A stretch of DNA of 64,000 nucleotides from NCBI GenBank assembly GCA_020630495.1, contig JAHDBH010000005.1:7317-71316 (forward strand), given 5' to 3'. Position 1 is the first letter of the stretch; every line of letters begins with the position of its first letter. This document shows positions 1-10,173 of the stretch, one piece after another. The stretch is from Saprospiraceae bacterium (lineage in GTDB: Bacteria; Bacteroidota; Bacteroidia; Chitinophagales; Saprospiraceae). The notes under the pieces are model-generated. The model worked only from the letters and a program-made list of their open reading frames with translations, had not been told where the DNA came from and ran no database searches. A program made the position numbers and the translations under genes.

Positions 1-1345
1 ACGGCAAATACCTCTCCCAATACTTCTTCAGTACAGGTATGCTCAGCACGTACAGATATATCAATGGTATGAAATTAAAGAGTCCACGTTTGTATCCCGC
101 TTTGATATAGTTGCCCGTGATACGCTCTCCATTGAAGTTGTCAATCTGATAGTAGATAGCTATGTATCCAAGCCAACTTACGACGATAATGCCGAGGAGT
201 GCTGTGAAAGCCTTAAATCTACGAGTGATCAGACTAACTACTAGTCCCAACAAAGCGACATACATCGATACACCGTAGAATCTCGTCTCCGTGGTCGTGT
301 CCCATATGTCGCTCATCATAACGCTAATCTTCTTGGTGTCGATGAATATACGATATTGAAAAGGTTGCTTAAGTGTTGATGATTGTAGGATGTGAGATAT
401 GTACATTTCCCATAGTACGTAGATAGTCAGTGGGATGGCAAATATGGCTATGGTCTTAATCCTTCGATCGCGGATCAGCTGTGGTATGACAAAGATCATC
501 ATAGCAAGCAAGAATACGATCGTTTCGCTTCTAAGCCATAGACCAAAGCCAAATAGTAGACAGCTCAAGAGTAGATGTCGAAAGTTGCTGGTCTTCAGAT
601 ATTGTAAGCCAAAGTAAACTCCCCCAAAAGAGTAGACAAGCATCGGTACATTGGTCATGGAGAGTGAACTCGCCGCTAGTATCTCTGGTGTGTATAGCAC
701 CAGAATCGTGAAGAGCATAGCCATCATCGAATTAGTGTACTGCGCTGCGGCTTGATAGAAGGCAAGTATAAAACTTACCCATAGTAGATAATTGCACAGT
801 TTTCCTGAACTATCACCCATGGCGTAAAACAGTGCATTGATACTAGGAATTAACGGGGGATAGACCATCCTGGCACTGGCAACCGATGGTGATTGGTGAT
901 ATATGCTGGGATTAAATGTTTGCTCCACAGACATTTGAACTGCGACAAAGTCATAACCCGTAATGGTGTCATAGGCCGCAGGAGGCCAGAAAGCGCCCTT
1001 GGCAAATACGAATATCAAAGTGACTGTGATAATAGTGAAGCATATATACCATGATATTCCGTGAGTAAGGCAATCACGTACGAGGCTCATGCTAGGTGGA
1101 TCTAGTGTGCTATGACGCCAGACGTAAGTTCCGCATAGTCCTATAAGGAGTACACACATGCCTATAGCACTCCACACACAGAAAGGTATCCCAACAAGAT
1201 TGAACAAAAGACCAAGAATAGAAACCGATCCAAATGCAACAGGTATGGCGTATGATAGCTTCGCTACTAGATCAATCTGAGGAGTAATGGCCTCAAGTAG
1301 GAGATAGCCGGCTAATACGCTGATTATGATAAATACTATACTCAT
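1..1345 (-). CDS. Multi-pass membrane protein, possible glycosyltransferase-type (partial, runs off window start)
   Basis: Own translation from ATG at 1345 on minus strand: MSIVFIIISVLAGYLLLEAITPQIDLVAKLSYAIPVAFGSVSILGLLFNLVGIPFCVW... open to the window edge; many hydrophobic segments; not in ORF track because the stop lies outside. Confidence 0.6.
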   Translation of the reverse strand, partial: MSIVFIIISVLAGYLLLEAITPQIDLVAKLSYAIPVAFGSVSILGLLFNLVGIPFCVWSAIGMCVLLIGLCGTYVWRHSTLDPPSMSLVRDCLTHGISWYICFTIITVTLIFVFAKGAFWPPAAYDTITGYDFVAVQMSVEQTFNPSIYHQSPSVASARMVYPPLIPSINALFYAMGDSSGKLCNYLLWVSFILAFYQAAAQYTNSMMAMLFTILVLYTPEILAASSLSMTNVPMLVYSFGGVYFGLQYLKTSNFRHLLLSCLLFGFGLWLRSETIVFLLAMMIFVIPQLIRDRRIKTIAIFAIPLTIYVLWEMYISHILQSSTLKQPFQYRIFIDTKKISVMMSDIWDTTTETRFYGVSMYVALLGLVVSLITRRFKAFTALLGIIVVSWLGYIAIYYQIDNFNGERITGNYIKAGYKRGLFNFIPLIYLYVLSIPVLKKYWERYLP

Positions 1346-1350
1346 TGATT

Positions 1351-1932
1351 TTACTTGAGGGCTATGATGAGATTGTCTGGTTTGTTGGATGGTGGCGAGG
1401 GGACATATTGATAGCCCCAGCCATTGACGATTCCTACATGTGTAATGTCTGTTTTATTTTGATCTGATAATTCATTTTCGTAAATGACCTTACGTGGGTA
1501 TATGAAATTACTGATCCATACGCGATTGGCTATCGTAGCGCTTTTGTTGCCACTGGCAAACTGATTATTAGTCGTGCTGCTGAGAAGTGTTTCTTTGGAC
1601 GGCAATAGGATGACAGCATCTTCTTGAGTCTGCTCTTTGATGTACATGGCATATTGATGATTTATACCAAGCTTCGCTGTGATGCGCTCCTTGTCCGTGA
1701 GGGTTTTGTATTTTTTAAAGTAGCTAAGGTTGTTTTTGATATGAGTATTCACAATCCACTCATATGCAGGTATCTTATGATAAAGGACTAGTGCTATGAG
1801 ACTGATTAATGCGAGGCATATGATCTCTCTTAGCCAAGTGGCTTCTATTACCTTGGCTGGATTTGATGTTTTTTGGTTGCTGGATTTTTTGGTGGATGTC
1901 CTGGTTTTTTTGGTCTTTTTTTGCTTCTTCAT
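1351..1932 (-). CDS. Hypothetical protein with Lys-rich N-terminus and one TM segment
   Basis: 193 aa ORF directly downstream-oriented to neighbouring membrane protein; TM segment LREIICLALISLIALVLY. Confidence 0.6.
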   Translation of the reverse strand: MKKQKKTKKTRTSTKKSSNQKTSNPAKVIEATWLREIICLALISLIALVLYHKIPAYEWIVNTHIKNNLSYFKKYKTLTDKERITAKLGINHQYAMYIKEQTQEDAVILLPSKETLLSSTTNNQFASGNKSATIANRVWISNFIYPRKVIYENELSDQNKTDITHVGIVNGWGYQYVPSPPSNKPDNLIIALK

Positions 1933-2285
1933 GGGGCATGTGATTTGATGGTATCGTGCCTTATTGGATTACTGCTGTGCTGTAACTGATCGCATATAGA
2001 CTAGTGTGGGTCTTAGGTCACTTGGGATATGTGCCAGAGAGGATAAGTAGTCAGCTGCTCCTTTGATGCTCTGCAGGGGTGATGAGAGCCTATTTGCTGG
2101 TATGATTTTTTACGGTTCTTTGAGATCTATTTTTCATATTAGTTCTTCTTTACTTGCTCAGCTTTACAGTATTGCCAATGGATAACGTATATATCATCCT
2201 CTTGCAAAGTGTATCGATGAAAAGGAAGCCTTAGCTAGCTATATGCTCAGATCCTGCTGACTGTGACAGTGATACTGATATTTTT

Positions 2286-3308
2286 TCATTTATAATAGTT
2301 TTTCCCAAACCCTTCGGCTTCTTCTCTTCCTATCATCCACTGTAGCAGGCCACTTGCAGTACCACATGCATAGGCAAATACCTGGAGGGGCAGTAGAAAT
2401 GCTGCCATGAGGCCGATTTTCGGACTTTTATATATCGTGGTAGCTTGAGCAAAAGCGATCATGCATATTATGAATGCAAAGAGAGTACACCAGACGAGCA
2501 TTTGGGCGAAAGCCCCCGAAAATACAGCACCCAGCAAGCAAAGCATATAAATACATACAAGTACGAGAGGCATGAAAGCGATCAACTTCATGAACTCAGG
2601 ATACTTGCGTCCCAGATTAATTCGTGCCACGCCCCAGTTAAATATCTGTTTGAAAAATCGCTTGAGACTTGTGCGGCGCTTATGATATACGTAGGCATCT
2701 GGTATGAGGCCAACCTTATACCCAGCAGCATAGATGCGCATACTCAGATCCATATCTTGACCGTGGCGGAGTCTGTTCATGCCACCTATATCAGCAAATA
2801 TCTTACGGTGAATGCCCATATTGAAGCTTCGAGGATAGTACTTCGTGACACTGGTGGCACTACCTCGTGTGCCGCCGCTACCGAGAAAGCTAGTCATGGT
2901 ATAATTGATGGCCTTGAGGAAATCTGAAAAGTCTGGATGATAAGTATCTGGACCACCAAAGGCCTCATACTCATGTTGCGTCACAGCTTTATCTATTATA
3001 TCCAGATAGTCTACAGGAAACATACAGTCACTGTCAATGAAGATGTAATATGTGCCACGGGCCTGGCGCATACCATAATTGCGTGCCTCACCAGGGCCCT
3101 GATTCTTTTGCTTGAGATATACTAGAGACAATTCTGATGTGTAATCATCAATGTACTGCTCGGTGCCATCCGTGCTGCCATCATCCACGATGACGATCTC
3201 AAATGCTGATCGGGGGAAGTTAAGCAGCTCTGCGGAGGCCAGTAGCTCCTGGAGCTCATCCTTGCGATTATATGTCGCTACGATAATACTATACTTCAGC
3301 GATTCCAC
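2286..3308 (-). CDS. Glycosyltransferase family 2
   Basis: YSIIVATYNRKDELQELLAS, VDDGSTDGTEQYI, FIDSDCMFP GT-A motifs; C-terminal TM segments. Confidence 0.92.
   Translation of the reverse strand: MESLKYSIIVATYNRKDELQELLASAELLNFPRSAFEIVIVDDGSTDGTEQYIDDYTSELSLVYLKQKNQGPGEARNYGMRQARGTYYIFIDSDCMFPVDYLDIIDKAVTQHEYEAFGGPDTYHPDFSDFLKAINYTMTSFLGSGGTRGSATSVTKYYPRSFNMGIHRKIFADIGGMNRLRHGQDMDLSMRIYAAGYKVGLIPDAYVYHKRRTSLKRFFKQIFNWGVARINLGRKYPEFMKLIAFMPLVLVCIYMLCLLGAVFSGAFAQMLVWCTLFAFIICMIAFAQATTIYKSPKIGLMAAFLLPLQVFAYACGTASGLLQWMIGREEAEGFGKNYYK
2499..2515 (+). repeat. Dispersed hairpin motif: CATTT-GGGC-GAAA-GCCC
   Basis: Direct read; 4-bp stem, GAAA loop. Confidence 0.85.
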
Positions 3309-3367
3309 TAGGCCAAAAGTACCAGATGTAGGTCTCGAACTGTAGCTTTGTATTAAGTAAATTTACT

Positions 3368-4642
3368 ATGCGTAAAGATGAAATTGTAATAGGCGCGGTG
3401 GGACTGGGCTACGTAGGCCTGCCCATAGCTCTCGAACTTGCTAAGAAGTTCCCGGTCATTGGCTTTGATATCAATGAGGAAAAGCTCGATGTCATGCGGT
3501 CCGGTAAGGACCCTAATGATGAACTGTCCTCTGCGGACTTCCTCGGGTGCGACATCACATTCACATCAGACAGTAATGATCTCAAGTCGGCCAATGTCTA
3601 TATCGTAGCTGTACCTACGCCTGTGACAAGATTTAATGTCCCGGATCTCAATCCTCTACAAGCTGCAAGTAAGACAGTGGGGTCTGTGCTATCTGATGGT
3701 GACTATGTGATCTACGAGTCCACAGTATATCCAGGTTGCACAGAGGAGGACTGTGTTCCTATACTCTCAGAAGAATCTGGACTCACATATCCAGAGCAGT
3801 TCCACGTGGGATACTCTCCAGAGCGTATCAATCCAGGTGATAAAGTTCACACTCTGACCAATACGGTGAAGGTGGTATCTGCCGATAGCGCGGAGGCACT
3901 CAGCTTTGTAGCCGAGCTGTACGAATCGATCATCACCGCGGGTGTCCATCGTGCGACGAGCATCCGCGTAGCAGAGGCTTGCAAGATCATAGAAAACACG
4001 CAGCGCGATGTGAATATCGCTCTCATGAACGAACTATCACTCATATTTGACAGAGCGGGTATCAACACTTCAGATGTCCTTGAAGCTGCTGGGACAAAGT
4101 GGAATTTTCTCAAGTTTTATCCTGGCCTGGTAGGAGGACACTGTATCGGCGTAGATCCATATTACCTCACACATAAGTCCATCGAACTAGGATACACCCC
4201 TGAGATGATTCTTACTGGTCGCAAGATCAACGATAATCTCTCTAAGCATGTAGCCAAGAAAGCAGTGCTCATGATCAGTGATCAAGGGGTGCCGATTAAC
4301 AAATCTCGAGCACTGGTGATGGGCATTACATTCAAGGAGGACGTCAGCGACATCCGCAACAGTAAAGTGGTTGATGTGGTCAAGGAGCTCGAAAGCTACG
4401 GGGTAGAGGTTGATATTACAGATCCACACGCAGACTCCTCGAGCTTACATAGGAGCTATGGACTGGAGCTCAAGGAGCCCTCGGGTAAATATGACTGTAT
4501 CTTGCTCGCTGTAAAGCATGAGAGTTATCTCGCTCTAGACGAGTCGTACTTCAAGCACTTATCTCGAGGCCAAGGCGCGCTTATGGACATCAAGAGCCTC
4601 TACACTGGCAAGATCAGTGATATGCTTTACTGGACTCTCTAG
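3368..4642 (+). CDS. Nucleotide sugar dehydrogenase (UDP-sugar 6-dehydrogenase, TviB/WbpA-like)
   Basis: GAVGLGYVGLPIALELAKKFPVIGFDIN Rossmann motif; GGHCIGVDPYYLTHK active site region. Confidence 0.93.
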   Translation: MRKDEIVIGAVGLGYVGLPIALELAKKFPVIGFDINEEKLDVMRSGKDPNDELSSADFLGCDITFTSDSNDLKSANVYIVAVPTPVTRFNVPDLNPLQAASKTVGSVLSDGDYVIYESTVYPGCTEEDCVPILSEESGLTYPEQFHVGYSPERINPGDKVHTLTNTVKVVSADSAEALSFVAELYESIITAGVHRATSIRVAEACKIIENTQRDVNIALMNELSLIFDRAGINTSDVLEAAGTKWNFLKFYPGLVGGHCIGVDPYYLTHKSIELGYTPEMILTGRKINDNLSKHVAKKAVLMISDQGVPINKSRALVMGITFKEDVSDIRNSKVVDVVKELESYGVEVDITDPHADSSSLHRSYGLELKEPSGKYDCILLAVKHESYLALDESYFKHLSRGQGALMDIKSLYTGKISDMLYWTL

Positions 4643-4690
4643 CTTGAGCTAATATCCATCTCATCTATTACAGATGTAGCACGCTCAGGC

Positions 4691-5464
4691 TTATTCACCC
4701 TTGCTGACATCGCTGGCACCAGATGTACTCACTTCGACTGCTGATGGTTTGCCGTAGTATTCTAGATCAGAGCTTCCGCTCAGACCACCGTGGATCTTCC
4801 CGTCAGCCATGACACTGATGTCACTGGCACCGCTAGCGTGTACGCTGGCTGTGTGGGTAGATAGTTTCTTGGCCATCACATCGCTACTTCCGCTGGAGTG
4901 GATCTTGAGATCGTCACACTTGCCACCTACAGTCATATCGGTCGCACCGCTAGCTTTGATCACTACATTCTTAGCATTGATATTATCCGCGTAGATATTG
5001 CAGGCGCCACTGCCCGATATAGACAGAGTTTCTGACTTAAAGTCTCCTTTGACCCACAGGTCACAGGCTCCAGAGACATCCAGCTTATGGAAATCAGGTG
5101 TATAGATATTGACTATGAGTTCTTTGTATTTTCTCAGATTAGCCTCTGTCTTGATTACAAGCGCACCGTTCTTTACGTCCGTCTTGACATATTCTATGAT
5201 GTTTTCGTCAGTGGTGACTTCCACCCGGTGCTCATTTGCTTTGTGGATATATACGTCTACCGCACCGCCTACACTCACCTCGGCGAATGTGCTGATGTCG
5301 CGCTCTTCGGTCACCAGCACACCATTACCTTTTACAGAAGGACCTTTTTTATACCACTGAGCTTGAGCAGAGGTGAAGCCGAGTACGAGGAGCGAGAGGA
5401 CAAAAATCTTTTTCATGAAAACTGTTTTGTGATGTTTGATGTAGTAACGGAGCTCACTGGCCAA
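4691..5464 (-). CDS. Head GIN domain (DUF2807) putative auto-transporter adhesin-like protein
   Basis: Signal peptide MKKIFVLSLLVLGFTSAQAQ; repeated SGASDVxx/SGSSDL beta-helix repeats; real start likely internal Met at about 5416. Confidence 0.8.
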   Translation of the reverse strand: MASELRYYIKHHKTVFMKKIFVLSLLVLGFTSAQAQWYKKGPSVKGNGVLVTEERDISTFAEVSVGGAVDVYIHKANEHRVEVTTDENIIEYVKTDVKNGALVIKTEANLRKYKELIVNIYTPDFHKLDVSGACDLWVKGDFKSETLSISGSGACNIYADNINAKNVVIKASGATDMTVGGKCDDLKIHSSGSSDVMAKKLSTHTASVHASGASDISVMADGKIHGGLSGSSDLEYYGKPSAVEVSTSGASDVSKGE

Positions 5465-5502
5465 AAGTTACAATACCTTTGACACAAAATATACAAGACT
5501 GC

Positions 5503-6489
5503 ATGTCACGAGTAATTACACTAAGAGAAGCCCTGGGAGAGGCAATGTCAGAAGAGATGAGGAGAGACAAGAGCGTATTCCTCATGGGTGAGGAAGTCGC
5601 CGAGTACAATGGCGCCTACAAAGTATCCAAGGGGATGCTAGATGAATTTGGTCCTAAGCGAGTGATTGACACACCCATCGCTGAGCTTGGGTTTGCTGGT
5701 ATAGGTGTGGGTGCCGCTATGAATGGCCTTCGTCCCATAGTGGAGTTTATGACATGGAATTTTGCGGTGCTGGCTTTTGACCAGATCGTGAACAATGCCG
5801 CTAAGACGCTCAGCCAGTCGGCTGGTGATTTTAGCTGTCCTATTGTATTCAGGGGGCCATCAGGCTCTGCAGGTCAGCTTGCGCAGCAGCACTCCCAGAC
5901 TTTTGAGAGCTGGCTCGCTAACTGCCCTGGCCTCAAGGTGATATCCTGTGTAGATCCAGCAGATGCCAAGGGCTTACTCAAGTCAGCGATCAGAGATAAT
6001 GATCCAGTCTGTGTCATGGAGTCTGAGTCGCTCTATGGTCTCAAGGGTGAAGTGCCCACAGATGACTACACGGTGCCCATAGGTAAAGCAGCTATCCGCC
6101 GCGAAGGCACAGATGTCACGCTGGTCTCCTATAATAAGATGATGGAAGTGACCAAGTCTGCCGCAGAAGAACTCGCTAAAGAAGGCATCTCCGCCGAGGT
6201 AATCGACCTGCGTACCATCAGACCGCTGGACTATGATACTATCATTCAATCTGTAAAGAAGACAAATCGCCTGGTAGTAATCGATGAGTCATGGCCTTTT
6301 GCCGGTGTGTCTTCAGAAGTCGCTTATAGCGTACAGCGCATGGCATTTGATTATCTGGATGCGCCTGTGATCCGTGTCAATGCTGAAGATACCAGCCTGC
6401 CTTATGCTAAGCCTCTTGTGGATGCATGGCTCCCAAGCGTCGCCAAGGTCGTGAAGGCCGTCAAGGAAGTCGCCTATCGCCCAGCTTAG
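5503..6489 (+). CDS. pdhB: Pyruvate dehydrogenase E1 component subunit beta
   Basis: MSRVITLREALGEAMSEEMRRDKSVFLMGEEVAEYNGAYKVSKGMLDEFGPKRVIDTPIAELGFAGIGVGAAMNGLRPIVEFM; ORF track start 5479, Met at 5503 preferred. Confidence 0.95.
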   Translation: MSRVITLREALGEAMSEEMRRDKSVFLMGEEVAEYNGAYKVSKGMLDEFGPKRVIDTPIAELGFAGIGVGAAMNGLRPIVEFMTWNFAVLAFDQIVNNAAKTLSQSAGDFSCPIVFRGPSGSAGQLAQQHSQTFESWLANCPGLKVISCVDPADAKGLLKSAIRDNDPVCVMESESLYGLKGEVPTDDYTVPIGKAAIRREGTDVTLVSYNKMMEVTKSAAEELAKEGISAEVIDLRTIRPLDYDTIIQSVKKTNRLVVIDESWPFAGVSSEVAYSVQRMAFDYLDAPVIRVNAEDTSLPYAKPLVDAWLPSVAKVVKAVKEVAYRPA

Positions 6490-7520
6490 AAAGTCGCTCT
6501 CTGGTAATAACTGACTATATCAGAGCCGCATGTCTCTTGATGTGATGGTGTACTGGGAGGCATAGGTGCTTCTAAGCCGCCATGCAGGGCTTTTGGACTC
6601 CGAGCAACTGCTGCTAGATCCCATAGCTCCTCTGCGATGATACTCGCTAGGATCTGTCGACCGCCCTCTATCATGAGCGTGTAGATACCATGATCCCATA
6701 GCAGTGCGAGCAGGGATTTCCAGTTCCACTTTGATGCATCAAGATAGATCTGATGGACTGCTGATGACGCGTGCAATGTCTCGCTTACAGAGCTGATGAG
6801 CAGAGTAGGCCGCCCATCTAGAAACACTTGTAGATCCGCAGCGAGTCTTCCCTGACGATCAAGGATGACGCGTAGTGGATCAGGACCAGATGCATAGCGA
6901 GTAGTGAGAGATGGGTCGTCTATGCGAGCGGTATCTGTTCCCACGAGTATTGCTTGATAAGTGCTTCTCCATTGATGGGCCTTTCGGCCAAATGCGTCTC
7001 CACTGATCCAGATGCTCTGATCCTTGATTCCCATATATCCATCAGAGGAGACGGCATACTTGAGAAAGACAAATGGCCTCTGCTCTGTCTGCCATATATA
7101 GAACGGGTAGATGATCCGTTTGGCGTCATTTGCCAGACATGGCATGATCACTTCCACACCAGCCTCTTCTAGCACCTTACTTCCTGATCCATGCACATGA
7201 GGATTGGGGTCTGCGGTACCTATGACGACCCTAGCTATGCCCGCAGCGAGTATGGCCTGGCTACAAGGTCCTGTGCGACCATGATGATTGCAAGGCTCCA
7301 AGGTCACATACATGGTAGCATGAGTCAGCAGATGACGATTGACGGCGTGTACGCTTCTGAGCGCCATGACCTCTGCATGTGCACTTCCAGGACGATGATG
7401 ATGGCCCTCGCCGATGATGCGATCACCGCAGACGATCACTGCGCCTACAGGGGGATTGGGAGCCGTGTCTCTGCCGAGAGAAGCAAGAGCTAGTGCTCTA
7501 TGCATGTATCTCTCATCCAT
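6486..7520 (-). CDS. ribD: Bifunctional diaminohydroxyphosphoribosylaminopyrimidine deaminase / 5-amino-6-(5-phosphoribosylamino)uracil reductase
   Basis: MDERYMHRALALASLGRDTAPNPPVGAVIV; HAEVMAL and PCNHHGRTGPC zinc deaminase motifs; reductase domain; start moved to 7520. Confidence 0.95.
   Translation of the reverse strand: MDERYMHRALALASLGRDTAPNPPVGAVIVCGDRIIGEGHHHRPGSAHAEVMALRSVHAVNRHLLTHATMYVTLEPCNHHGRTGPCSQAILAAGIARVVIGTADPNPHVHGSGSKVLEEAGVEVIMPCLANDAKRIIYPFYIWQTEQRPFVFLKYAVSSDGYMGIKDQSIWISGDAFGRKAHQWRSTYQAILVGTDTARIDDPSLTTRYASGPDPLRVILDRQGRLAADLQVFLDGRPTLLISSVSETLHASSAVHQIYLDASKWNWKSLLALLWDHGIYTLMIEGGRQILASIIAEELWDLAAVARSPKALHGGLEAPMPPSTPSHQETCGSDIVSYYQRATF
6978..6994 (-). repeat. Dispersed hairpin motif: CATTT-GGCC-GAAA-GGCC
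   Basis: Plus strand GGCCTTTCGGCCAAATG. Confidence 0.85.
7127..7143 (+). repeat. Dispersed hairpin motif, loop variant: CATTT-GCCA-GACA-TGGC
   Basis: Direct read; loop GACA. Confidence 0.5.
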
Positions 7521-7528
7521 GGGGCTGA

Positions 7529-8674
7529 TCACACTACAGGGCTTGCTTCTCTGAGGATATTGGTGAGTGCTGTGACTGTTTGGTCGATCTCGTCGGTGGT
7601 ATTGAGATGAGAGAAGGAGAATCTCACTGCAGTGCGCTCCGAGCACTCACCCATTGCTTTGAGTACGTGGCTGCCCGTCTGGCTTCCTGAGCTGCAGGCA
7701 CTGCCACCACTGACACAGATCCCTGCAATATCGAGCAGCATGAGCAGTGTGCTTGACCTACTATTGGGGGCAAAGGAGATATTGGCCACTCTTGGATTGG
7801 ATAGTTTGCTTTCGCCAGCTACAACCTTGGCAGTAGGAAATACCTCTTTGATGAGGTCGAGAAAGTAGTTTTTATTTCTCAGCAACTGTGCATATCGCTC
7901 GTCCAGTTCACTTTCTGCGAGTTCTAATGCTTTTGCGAGTCCAGCGATGCCATAGAGGTTCTCTGTACCAGCTCGCATAGTACGCTCTTGACTACCTCCG
8001 TGGATCCAGCTTTTGATCGACAGATCACCATTGATGTATATAAATCCTGCTCCCTTGGGTCCGTAAAATTTGTGGGCAGATCCAGTCAAGAAATCGATTG
8101 GAATCTTACTTACATCTATGCGGAAGTGACCCACAGTCTGGATGGTATCTGTGTGGAAATACGCACCGTGTTCTTTCACCAGGGCCGAGACCTGATGCAG
8201 ATCGATCATAGCACCGGTTTCATTGTTGCTGTGCATGAGCGATACGAGCGTCGGTGTATCGCTCGTAGATAGGAGATCACTCAACTGATCCAGATCTACG
8301 GCAGTCTGCGGATGGTAATCTAGTAGGATGACCTCAGTACCGCAGTTCTCTGCCAGATCCTCCAATGTGTGGAGTACGCAGTGGTGCTCCATACCGCTAC
8401 TGATGATGCGCTTGACTCCAAGATCACGGACGGCACACTTGAGTGCCATATTGTTGCTTTCTGTACCGCCACTTGTGAAAAACACCTCGCCTACAGAAGC
8501 TGTGAGGTAATTGGCTACCACTTTACGTGCTTTCTCTATGAGGACTCGGCTTTGTCTACCTGCGGCGTGTATGGAGGAGGGATTGCCATGATAGTCCTTG
8601 AGCACGGCGATCATTTCCTCTTTTACAGCGGGTAGGATGGGGGTGGTGGCGGCATTGTCTAGATAGATGCTCAT
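7529..8674 (-). CDS. Cysteine desulfurase (NifS/IscS family)
   Basis: YLDNAATTPILPAV, TGSAHKFYGPKGAGFIY PLP lysine, SGGSACSSGS active-site Cys loop. Confidence 0.95.
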   Translation of the reverse strand: MSIYLDNAATTPILPAVKEEMIAVLKDYHGNPSSIHAAGRQSRVLIEKARKVVANYLTASVGEVFFTSGGTESNNMALKCAVRDLGVKRIISSGMEHHCVLHTLEDLAENCGTEVILLDYHPQTAVDLDQLSDLLSTSDTPTLVSLMHSNNETGAMIDLHQVSALVKEHGAYFHTDTIQTVGHFRIDVSKIPIDFLTGSAHKFYGPKGAGFIYINGDLSIKSWIHGGSQERTMRAGTENLYGIAGLAKALELAESELDERYAQLLRNKNYFLDLIKEVFPTAKVVAGESKLSNPRVANISFAPNSRSSTLLMLLDIAGICVSGGSACSSGSQTGSHVLKAMGECSERTAVRFSFSHLNTTDEIDQTVTALTNILREASPVV

Positions 8675-10059
8675 AGCGATGCGATAGTTTCATCTAAGAT
8701 ACGTAAGTATTTGTTACCTAAGCTGTCCGCGGATTCGGGACTTGTAGATTCTGTATACACTCTGATGATGGGTTCTGTATTGGATCTTCTGAGGTGTACC
8801 CAGCCTTCCTCGAGATCGATTTTGAGGCCGTCAGCTTGATTTAGGGTATTCTGATCTTCCCGAGAAGCGATCTTTTCTAGCACTTGCTGCACATCCAGAC
8901 CATCGTCATAGCTGCACTTGAGCTTTGCCATGTAATAGTCCTGATAGCTTGCTCGTAGTTCTTTCAATGATTTGCCACTACTCGCCATGTAAGATAGGAC
9001 CAGGGCGATTCCTGCTAGCGCATCACGACCGTAGTGGAGCTCTGGCAGGATCACGCCTCCATTTCCCTCACCGCCTATTGGCGCTCGGACTTCTTTCATT
9101 TTAGCGACTACATGAGCTTCGCCCACTTGGCTCGCGTGATGCTCATAGCCGTGAGCTCTGGTCACATCTCGTAGTGCACGACTAGAGGACATGTTGCTGA
9201 CGGTATCGCCACTCCGATGACTTAGCACATAGTCTGCTACTGTGACTAGAGTATATTCTTCACCAATCATGTTGCCGTCTGCATCGATCAGAGCTAAGCG
9301 ATCTACATCAGGATCTACGATGATGCCCAGATCGTAGTCGCCAGATTTCATGGCGGCTATGCTCTCTTGCAGATGGACGGCTAGGGGTTCGGGATTGTGA
9401 GCAAACTCGCCCATATGCTCCGCATTGAGTAAGGTGTATTTGCAGCCTAGTCGGTCTAGGAGTGCAGGTATGGATATGGCACCAGTACTATTGATACAGT
9501 CCACAAGTACGTGATAGGCACGTTCAGCTATTTCATTCGCTTTTACCAGATCCTTCAGGTCCATGATCTGATCTATGTGATAATTGATAGCATCGTCTAC
9601 TTCTGTGTAGGTGCCCAGGTCATCTACAGCGGCAAATTGCATGGAGCGATCTCGGGCGATGGAGTAGATCTCATCGCCATCTGCCGCAGAGAGAAATTCG
9701 CCCTTGTGATTTAGTAATTTGAGGGCATTCCATTGTCGTGGATTGTGGCTAGCTGTAAGTATGATGCCACCAGCGGCCTGCTGGTGTGTGACATACATCT
9801 CTATAGTAGGTGTAGTGGATAAGCCAGCGTCTATGACATCGATGCCCATACTCTGTAGCACAGTACATACGAGCCTGGATACGAGCTCTCCACTGAGTCT
9901 GCCATCTCTACCTATGACTACCTTCTTACCTTTGCCACTATTGATGATCCACTGGGCGTAAGCTGCGGTACACTCTGTGATGTCTACAGCTGTCAAACTA
10001 CGGTTGTACTTGCCACCGACAATGCCGCGGATACCACTGACTGACTTGATGAGGCTCAT
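8671..10059 (-). CDS. glmM: Phosphoglucosamine mutase-like phosphohexomutase
   Basis: MSLIKSVSGIRGIVGG; ILTASHNPRQWNALK phosphoserine loop; DPDVDRLALID metal loop; GEGNGGVI; RRSNTEPIIRVYTES. Confidence 0.9.
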   Translation of the reverse strand: MSLIKSVSGIRGIVGGKYNRSLTAVDITECTAAYAQWIINSGKGKKVVIGRDGRLSGELVSRLVCTVLQSMGIDVIDAGLSTTPTIEMYVTHQQAAGGIILTASHNPRQWNALKLLNHKGEFLSAADGDEIYSIARDRSMQFAAVDDLGTYTEVDDAINYHIDQIMDLKDLVKANEIAERAYHVLVDCINSTGAISIPALLDRLGCKYTLLNAEHMGEFAHNPEPLAVHLQESIAAMKSGDYDLGIIVDPDVDRLALIDADGNMIGEEYTLVTVADYVLSHRSGDTVSNMSSSRALRDVTRAHGYEHHASQVGEAHVVAKMKEVRAPIGGEGNGGVILPELHYGRDALAGIALVLSYMASSGKSLKELRASYQDYYMAKLKCSYDDGLDVQQVLEKIASREDQNTLNQADGLKIDLEEGWVHLRRSNTEPIIRVYTESTSPESADSLGNKYLRILDETIASL

Positions 10060-10173
10060 GCTATGAGGTGAATCTGGTAGGTAATTTATTGCACGTTCAA
10101 TGGGTCTGATGACCGCGGACAAATGTAGCACTTTCGGCTGCATCTGTTCTGTAAAGAATAGAAGAGTATATCT

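Noticed and set aside
2445-2927. 160-aa plus-strand ORF antisense to the GT2 gene
   Set aside because: Lies fully within a strongly supported minus-strand glycosyltransferase; composition is antisense-like and shows no family motif
4386-4398. AGCTCGAAAGCT
   Set aside because: AGCT/AGCT arms with CGAA loop; wrong frame of loop and no CATTT flank
10105-10135. GCGGACAAATG...CACTTTCGG, fragments resembling a motif copy
   Set aside because: Elements are in the wrong order with no foldable 4-bp stem plus tetraloop
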